In this document: in pieces, positions 17,407-22,526 of the stretch
How the letters are laid out: each line of letters starts with the position of its first letter
How positions within the stretch are numbered: the first letter of the stretch is position 1
DNA from: Chrysochromulina tobinii
Taxonomy: Eukaryota; Haptophyta; Prymnesiales; Chrysochromulinaceae
Length of the DNA: 22,526 bases
Direction of reading: 5' to 3'
Assembly: GCA_001275005.1 (NCBI GenBank)
Contig: JWZX01002295.1
Location: 1-22,526 of the forward strand
Translations under genes and position numbers: made by a program
Notes under the pieces: generated by a model
What the model saw: only the letters and a program-made list of their open reading frames with translations
What the model was told of the DNA's origin: nothing
Database searches by the model: none

Positions 17407-17481
17407 GTCAAAATGAAAAAAATGTATTGCAGCTTACTTGAATGATCTGACGAATCGCAGCAGGGTGTCAGGAGTGGCAAA
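17407..17481. promoter_or_regulatory. Very short divergent promoter (75 bp)
   Basis: Only 75 bp separate the putative ATGs of the TRPM gene (minus) and the thylakoid-lumen protein gene (plus). A run of A residues lies at about 17411-17422 and no TATA box is evident. A donor-like GTAAGC on the minus strand (17437-17432) might mean that the TRPM 5' UTR is spliced and the real start differs. Confidence 0.45.
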
Positions 17482-18108
17482 ATGTCGTCGGCGCGTCGTG
17501 GCTTGTTCTTCATGCCACTCGCATTCTTGCCACTCGCATCGTCGCTGCGGTTGTCCGTGGGAAGTGCCCGCAAAGGCTACAGCGGCAGCCGCCGCGACTT
17601 TTTGGCTGCGGCCGGTGTTGCAGCGATGCTGCCGAAGGCTGTCTTGGCAACTGGCAACATGCCTGCGGTGCAGGGGACCGTCACGACGATGGATGGAAGT
17701 GTCAAGGCGGCCAAGACGCCGGAAGCCGCCAAGAAGCAGATTGTGGCCGGGTACGCGGCGCTCGGCAGTCTGTTGGACGATTTTGACAAGATCTCTGCAG
17801 AATCGGGCGGCGATGGCATCCGCAGATTGCTGGGCACAGTAGGCACCGAGTCGCCTGTCTATCTGATAGAGCCGGCTTTCCGACTGCTCTTTGAAGCCGA
17901 CGAGAGCTTGCCGATGGAGTACATTGAGAGCGTCGAAGCTGTGATGCAGAATCTCTCCGAAGCGGATTCCGAGGCATATTCGGCCATCTTCATTGAGTTC
18001 TCATCGGCCAAGGGCAAGCCGGCAGACTACTTCAAAAAGTCGAAGGCGGCGGTCGTCCGGGCTCGCGAGCAGTGGCTAGGCCTGATGAAGATTCTCGCTA
18101 TCACGTAG
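17482..18108 (+). CDS. Nuclear-encoded thylakoid-lumen protein, PsbQ/Psb31-like helical bundle (tentative)
   Basis: A 208-residue protein with a three-part N-terminus. A hydrophobic ER signal (residues 8-22, FFMPLAFLPLASSL) is followed by a basic transit-like segment. A twin-arginine thylakoid signal comes next (SRRDFLAAAGVAAMLPKAVLA, about 36-56; the underlying cue is RR plus a hydrophobic core and AxA-like site). The mature part (about 150 residues) is predicted mostly helical, with DDFDKIS, GDGIRRLLGTVG, ESPVYLIEPAFRLLF and KAAVVRAREQWLGLMKIL. The size, helical pattern and Tat route resemble extrinsic photosystem II subunits of red-lineage algae such as PsbQ' or Psb31. That subunit assignment is inference from layout only. 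The leader shows that the host has a plastid of secondary origin. Confidence 0.65.
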   Translation: MSSARRGLFFMPLAFLPLASSLRLSVGSARKGYSGSRRDFLAAAGVAAMLPKAVLATGNMPAVQGTVTTMDGSVKAAKTPEAAKKQIVAGYAALGSLLDDFDKISAESGGDGIRRLLGTVGTESPVYLIEPAFRLLFEADESLPMEYIESVEAVMQNLSEADSEAYSAIFIEFSSAKGKPADYFKKSKAAVVRAREQWLGLMKILAIT

Positions 18109-18418
18109 TGCAATTTCTTCGCGTGCATGTGCTTAAGGTATTCAAGATGATAAAAGGTATACAAAGGTCAAAGCAATTGCACACCAACCCTACAATGTGA
18201 ACTTACTAGTATTGTGAACACGGATTTGCACGTTCGCCGAGTACACAAAAGATGTGGAGGGCAAGTTTGCCCATTGAGGTTTCGTCGCCGCGAACACGCG
18301 CGGTTGAGAACTAGCGACGGAGACGGCGGCGTTCGTACGCTCAAGTCGCCTAGCGTGTTGTGACTGAGCGTTCAGCGCGGACCCTCACGTCCCAGTCGCT
18401 CTCACCGCGCTGCGTCTC
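18109..18418. other. Intergenic between the lumen protein and RPB10
   Basis: About 310 bp. The first half is AT-rich (18120-18215) and probably holds the 3' UTR of the lumen-protein gene; the second half is the RPB10 promoter side. No specific motif was found. Confidence 0.4.
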
Positions 18419-18667
18419 ATGATCATTCCCATTCGCTGCTTCACATGCGGCAAAGTCATCGGCAACAAGTACGACAAGTACCTGGACATGCTCAACAAGG
18501 AGAACTACAGTGAGGGTGACGCGTTGGACGCGCTGGAGTTGCGCCGGTACTGCTGCCGCCGTATGGTGCTGACACACGTCGACCTCATCGAGAAGCTCCT
18601 CAACTACAATACGCTCGAGCGTGGAGAGGCGCAAAACGAGCAAGCAGCAATGGATCAGGGCCAATGA
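18419..18667 (+). CDS. RPB10: RNA polymerases I, II and III subunit RPABC5 (RPB10)
   Basis: An 82-residue single-exon gene for the small zinc-binding subunit shared by the three nuclear RNA polymerases. It matches the family almost throughout. It has [20 protein letters not shown] at the start, with the first zinc pair CFTC (C8, C11), then EGDALDAL and RYCCRRM with the second pair (adjacent Cys, about 45-46). [12 protein letters not shown] follows. The ATG is fixed by the conserved N-terminal MIIP. The family is usually about 65-75 residues; the extra polar tail after NTLER ([14 protein letters not shown]) is unusual. It is a housekeeping gene and the firmest sign of a nuclear genome here. 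Confidence 0.97.
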   Translation: MIIPIRCFTCGKVIGNKYDKYLDMLNKENYSEGDALDALELRRYCCRRMVLTHVDLIEKLLNYNTLERGEAQNEQAAMDQGQ

Positions 18668-19331
18668 GGAGGAATCTGCGATCGCGGTACTCCGGAGGCC
18701 CGCCCACCGCAATGCGCAGCGGGGTGTACCGCCATCAGCACATGGTACGTGGCATGTCATACGGTAAGAATGGCTCGTCTGTGAGCGTGTCGTGCCCCCA
18801 CAAATTGATGTGTGCAGACGAGGTCGTGCACTAACCCCTTGTCGCCGCGGTGCTCGGGACCTGGTCGGGTCGACCTTCTCGAGAGCGACAAACGTTTCGG
18901 CCCCAGTCAGTCAGTCAGTCAGTTTCCCCGATCCAACAGGCAGCTACAACACCAGCAAGCGAGAGTCCCAAATCTAATACAACCGCCCCGGGCAACCGGG
19001 GCATGGGCAACCCCCGGCGGGCGCGTCGGTAGCGGCTAGCGCGGACTGTCCGACCGTCCTGTGGTACCCGCGGACTGCACACAGTACCGTCGGAGCACTG
19101 CTTAGTAGGCTATTTCATATGTCTTTTACAAAGCTACATGCGCAAAAATAGTGTTCCTTGCCTTCGGAATCGGATCTCTCCGGGTCCACTCGCCGCGGTT
19201 CGGCGGACGCGACCGCGTCCCGAAACCCAATCACCAGATGACCAAAAGTCACAACGTCAGGACAACATCAGCCAGAGAGTTTGCAGGTTGAAGCGAGCCA
19301 CGCGAGAATCTGCACGCACCACCCACCATGC
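18668..19331. other. Intergenic between RPB10 and cytochrome b561 (convergent)
   Basis: About 660 bp holding the 3' ends of both genes. It contains a (CAGT)5 microsatellite at 18904-18923 and a GC-rich patch with CCCCGGGCAACCGGGG-type symmetry near 18986-19020. No gene is supported: the open frames across it overlap poorly and lack features. Confidence 0.5.
18904..18923. repeat. (CAGT)5 microsatellite
   Basis: Five perfect tandem CAGT units in the RPB10/cytochrome b561 intergenic region. Confidence 0.92.
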
Positions 19332-20087
19332 TCACGCTTTGGAGTATGTGAAAACGAGCGCGATGGCTGGTAAGAGCAGCGCAGCCAGCAGCGCAGCGAC
19401 CTTGAGGAGCACGTCTTTGGGCGCCGCATTGTCGCCGCGCCCGGCCAGGCTGATGATGCCCGTGATCACGGCCACGATGGTGAGGAGGATGGCGGTCGCG
19501 CCCAGAAACACGTGCTTCGGCTTGTACTCACGGCGCGTCCGGTGGCTTGCGATCGACGCTCCGAAGTATCCAAGCCCGCCCAGCCAATTGAGCACAAAGA
19601 GAGCGAGTGCCACGATGCCGATGAATCCATGCGCCGATTGAAAGTGAATTGCCCACCCCTTGGCCAGCGACGCTGCGGCGCCCCGCTCATGCACGACCCA
19701 CATGTCTATGACGCCAACCACGCCGGTGGTGGCCGCACAGCCCATGAGTACACCATGGATCACCTTGGCGATCGAGTGGCTCACGCCGAGCATATCCTCA
19801 ACACCGCGCCAGGTGATGACGCCAATTGGTGCGAGGAAGCCGAACGCGAGCGTCATGAGCAGCGGATGCAGAGCAAATGTCGCCCACGTGAGCAGCGACA
19901 CTGTGGGAGCCGCCACGTATTCTCGCAACGCGTGCGCCATCACGGCGAGGAGAGCCACAGCAAGGACCACAGTCGCCATGGCACCGTAGCGTGCAGCGGC
20001 CGTGGGCGACGTCGGGCGCAGGTCTCGGTTCATAATGGGCGCGAGCGCGACATCGTCGGAGTCGTACTTCGGCGAGCTCATCTCCAT
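19332..20087 (-). CDS. Cytochrome b561 family transmembrane electron-transfer protein
   Basis: Predicted 251 residues from the Met of MEMSSPKYDSDD. The open frame extends to 20273 but its extra N-terminus looks like translated 5' UTR, and Met codons at 20111 and 20081 are also possible. Six hydrophobic helices are visible. The paired histidines expected to hold two b hemes lie in helices 2 to 5: HPLLMTLAFG, KVIHGVLM, FQSAHGFIG and PKHVFLG. NWLGGLGYFG follows helix 4 and GVITWRG follows helix 2. Family members carry electrons from ascorbate across endomembranes or the plasma membrane to monodehydroascorbate or Fe(III). No DOMON domain is fused. The short N-terminus is acidic. The stop is fixed at 19332. 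Family call strong; substrate unknown. Confidence 0.88.
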   Translation of the reverse strand: MEMSSPKYDSDDVALAPIMNRDLRPTSPTAAARYGAMATVVLAVALLAVMAHALREYVAAPTVSLLTWATFALHPLLMTLAFGFLAPIGVITWRGVEDMLGVSHSIAKVIHGVLMGCAATTGVVGVIDMWVVHERGAAASLAKGWAIHFQSAHGFIGIVALALFVLNWLGGLGYFGASIASHRTRREYKPKHVFLGATAILLTIVAVITGIISLAGRGDNAAPKDVLLKVAALLAALLLPAIALVFTYSKA

Positions 20088-20273
20088 CAAGGGGACCTTG
20101 ATATCGTGCATGCACTGTGAGGCGCCCGACACCAACAAATACATGCAACAAATACACACCAGGAGTTCGCATTCACAGCAGGAGCGAGATGCCGCGAAGG
20201 GCCCTCGAAATGAGACACACGCAGACGGAGAGCTGAGAAACAGCCAATGATGAGAGAGTGCGGCGAGATCCAT

Positions 20274-20771
20274 GATTTAAAATACACAACACGCCCAACA
20301 GCCCATACACCACGTCATTCATTCCGCAACACACCAACACCTCGTACAACGCAATCTCAAATACGTGAAGGGCAGCAACTCGCACACGTTCACACTCGCT
20401 TCATTCTCATGCTCGCGAGGTGGAACGCATACCGCGCTCACAGTACACAGACATGGTTCCAGAGTCGACCCCGGGTCTGACGACCCGCGTGGGCAATCAA
20501 GAATCATTACATTCACGCAAACACGCAATCGATTCACGTTCATACAATCATAGACCACACCACACGTTGGTTCACAGCACATCGAGGTGAACGCAGATCT
20601 CGTGGCTAGGTTATAACCCAACTAAAAACCCAACCCTAACCCTGACCCTTGAACCCTAACCCGAACCCCAACCCCTAACCCTTCAACCCTACCCCCCAAC
20701 GGCTAACCTCTAAACCCTAACCTCCCCGAGTAGAGGGTTAGAGTTCGCGAGCTCCTCAGCTCACTCTTGTG
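20274..20771. other. Intergenic region with interstitial telomeric tract
   Basis: About 500 bp between the 5' end of cytochrome b561 and the 3' end of the cysteine-rich gene. The left half is A/C-rich without a gene; the right part holds the telomere-like repeats described separately. Confidence 0.6.
20611..20742. repeat. Degenerate interstitial telomeric repeat, CCCTAA type
   Basis: Many variants of CCCTAA occur in one direction (AACCCAA, ACCCTAACCC, AACCCGAACCCC, ACCCCTAACCC, AAACCCTAACC). The tract is closed by a single unit in the opposite direction (AGGGTTAG at about 20734-20741). The decay and the internal position argue for an old insertion rather than an active telomere. Confidence 0.8.
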
Positions 20772-22242
20772 TCAGCGCGTACTCTGCTCATGCTCTTCAG
20801 CGCGGCGCGCGGCGTCTGCGAGTTTTGCTTCTAGAGCGGCAATCTGTGTGCGCAGCTCGCGCTCGATCCGGCGTGACGCCTCACGCGTTGCGTTGAGCTC
20901 CTCTTGCAGCTTCGGCGCCGCTTGCGCCGCCTGTGCATGCGATGCAGCGCGAGCGGCGGCGAGGTAGGTCGAAAATAGCTGCGAACTATCGAGCTCGCCG
21001 CCCGCACCGCACAGGAGCGAGGGCATCTCGTGATCGCGATCGAGATGGAAGCGCAGTAGCCGGTTTGGGGCGGGTTGACGTGCCCACGTGAAGCGATAGT
21101 CACGCAGCTCATGCGCAAGCTCCTGGTCTCGTGCAGACGCAAGCTCCAGGTGCACTACCGTGGTGAGCACTGTCCAATTGACGACGCACATGTATGCGGC
21201 GTGCTCGAAGACGTATTTAGCCATCAGCGCATGCCTCCCCAGCCGCGCGTAGAAAGTGTCGAAGTCGTCACGGCTGAAAAAAGGCGCATCGGCAAACCAC
21301 GGGTAGCCTGGCAGGGGCGGCAGTGAGACACTTTGACACGCTCTGTAGGTGTGCAGGCCACGAACTGCCACGTTGACGACAACGGTGCGCTGCATAGTCC
21401 AATTCGAATTGGACGTACTCCCACGCCCGGCTACCTTCGAATAAGTTGACCGCGCTTTCCGCGTCGAGAGCGATCGCGTGCGACGGCGGCTCTGGCCCGT
21501 GGAAGAGCCGCCGCAGGGCACGCAGCTTCTTCGCGGCGGGTGCGACGATCTCGCCATGGGCCACGGGCACCACCATCGCATGCGTCACCGCGGCCTGGCC
21601 GTACCGAAACGCGAACACGTCCAGGTCCTCATTGGAGCTGAAGACTGGCACGAAGCGCAAGCGGGACTTCTGGCCCGACCAATAGCCGCGATGCTCGTGG
21701 GTGACGTCCGTGCGTGCCATCGAAAGGAACAGGTTGCAGCCGTAGGCAAACTTGGGCGGGTGCAGCGGCACCACGAGCGGCAGCGACCACCGGCAGTCGC
21801 ACGAGTGCGTCACATTGCCGCCGTCGTCGAGGCCGCATATTCGCTCGGTATCGCCCGGCACATTCTCGTTTGGCAGGCTGGCGCAGCGGAAGACGCCGGC
21901 GCAGCCGCCACGTACAAAGAACTGGCGCGTGATCTTCGGATGACACCCGTACTGCGTCGCGGTGCAGCGCCCGTGGCTGATCTCGCGCACCAACACGAGG
22001 CCGCAGCCCCCCAAGGTAGACTCGTCGGCATGTGAGCTGGCCGTAGCATTCCCTATTCGCTCTCTAACCATTTCTCCCTCACGAGTCGCATTCCAGCCAC
22101 GACGATGGTAGCCAAGTATCGCAATCGGCGTCAGCATCGCCGCCACCAAAAATGAACTTCGAGCCTCGCGGGGTGAGCGCGGCGCACCATCTTGTGGACT
22201 AAATACCGGTACTGATGACCATTCGAACCATTGATACGCCAA
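20772..22242 (-). CDS. Cysteine-rich, membrane-anchored protein with C-terminal coiled coil; frame broken at about 21390-21414
   Basis: This is read as two blocks. Block 1 (22242-21415, 276 residues) has a signal-anchor helix near residues 30-45. A cysteine module follows (C93, C100, C114, C120; HGRCTATQYGC then RGGCAGVFRC), similar in pattern to GC-x-G-x-F-x-C secreted modules such as DUF3011-like ones. After that come N-glycosylation sites and a mixed beta-like region. Block 2 (21389-20772, 205 residues) starts RTVVVNVAVRGLHTYR and ends in an Ala/Glu/Arg-rich coiled coil (KLQEELNATREASRR onward). The blocks are one frame apart. Excising 25 nt (GTCC...GCAG) restores one 481-residue frame; an indel would do the same. 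The last 100 or so codons of block 1's own frame look out of frame. No enzyme family is recognised. The start could be the Met at residue 36. Confidence 0.6.
21390..21414 (-). other. Candidate 25-nt GT-AG mini-intron or frameshift site
   Basis: On the minus strand the segment starts GTCCAATTCG and ends ACTATGCAG. Its removal puts WEY directly before RTVVVNVAVRG in frame. The first 18 bases are a perfect palindrome. The length is far below the other introns of this window (67-184 nt), so an assembly indel at a hairpin is equally possible. Confidence 0.4.
21397..21414. repeat. 18-bp perfect palindrome inside a coding region
   Basis: GTCCAATTCGAATTGGAC equals its own reverse complement and lies exactly at the frame break of the cysteine-rich gene. 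Confidence 0.9.
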
Positions 22243-22526
22243 AAATGGAAGGAGATGCGCCGATATGGGAGTATGGGAGGTCGCCGGTCCGGGAAGGGGT
22301 TGGGACCGCGATGCACACAGATCACACAGTGGCGAGAACCCGAAAGCGAAACTGGCCGAACCCGAACGGGATGAACGAAGGCCTGGCGACAGGCAAGGTA
22401 GAGAGCTACAAGTAGCCCTAGTAGTATCTAGTACAACACCCGGGTAGTCGACGGCCTCTTGGGAGGTGACGGGGGTGCTCTATAGAGGGGGGGTAATCAA
22501 GTTGCCCCGCGCGCGTAGCGCGCGGG
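22243..22526. other. 5' flank of the cysteine-rich gene and window end
   Basis: No gene is supported. The stretch should hold the promoter of the minus-strand cysteine-rich gene. TACCGGTA occurs at about 22204-22211, just inside the first codons. It ends in a G-rich run (about 22485-22493) and a GC hairpin. Confidence 0.5.
22506..22526. repeat. Terminal GC-rich hairpin
   Basis: CCCGCGCGC and GCGCGCGGG form a perfect 9-bp stem with a GTA loop, ending on the last base of the window. This may mark the point where the assembly stopped. Confidence 0.85.

Noticed and set aside
20611-20742. A true chromosome end
   Set aside because: The units are heavily degenerate and genes continue on both sides, so this is an internal tract.
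22506-22526. Rho-independent transcription terminator
   Set aside because: There is a GC stem but no T-run after it, and the sequence is from a nuclear genome.

Overview
The window looks like nuclear DNA from a GC-rich, photosynthetic eukaryotic microalga. Several genes need spliceosomal introns to stay in frame. One protein carries a bipartite plastid leader followed by a twin-arginine thylakoid signal. RPB10, a cytochrome b561, an exostosin and a TRPM channel are all eukaryotic families. The leader shows a cleavage-like ASS-L site rather than a strict ASAF motif, and with the high GC this would suit a haptophyte, but the lineage is inference. The sequence ends exactly on a GC-rich hairpin, so the right edge may be a contig end.

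Layout. 335-3104 (-) is a GT47 exostosin-like type II membrane protein with EGF-like modules. 3337-4161 (+) is a low-complexity acidic protein, and 4585-5007 (+) is a small protein with about four membrane helices. A 69-bp direct repeat covers the 3' end of the first of these and recurs downstream of the second. 5729-7530 (+) is a three-exon NIMA-related-type protein kinase, with a tandem promoter repeat just upstream. 7731-9158 (+) is a three-exon ankyrin-repeat protein. 9509-17406 (-) is a three-exon gene for a 2548-residue TRPM-type channel. 17482-18108 (+) is a thylakoid-lumen protein, divergent from the channel gene with only 75 bp between them. 18419-18667 (+) is RPB10. 19332-20087 (-) is cytochrome b561. 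20611-20742 is a degenerate CCCTAA-type interstitial telomeric tract. 20772-22242 (-) is a cysteine-rich, membrane-anchored protein with a reading-frame break.

Two things stand out. The first is the TRPM-type channel. It has an N-terminal SLOG/LSDAT domain, then two NUDT9-like (ADP-ribose pyrophosphatase) domains in tandem, then a six-helix channel, a TRP-like helix, coiled coil and an EF-hand. In animal TRPM2 there is one NUDT9-H domain and it lies after the channel. Here the first Nudix box is intact and the second is degenerate. Together with the EF-hand this suggests an ADP-ribose- and Ca2+-responsive channel of unusual build. The second is a family of introns in the ankyrin and TRPM genes. 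They share a near-identical 3' end and a 10-bp tandem unit although the genes are unrelated and on opposite strands, as expected of introner-like elements. One of these introns also holds a diverged, intronless copy of its own exon-exon junction.

No tRNA, rRNA, CRISPR array or transposase gene was recognised.
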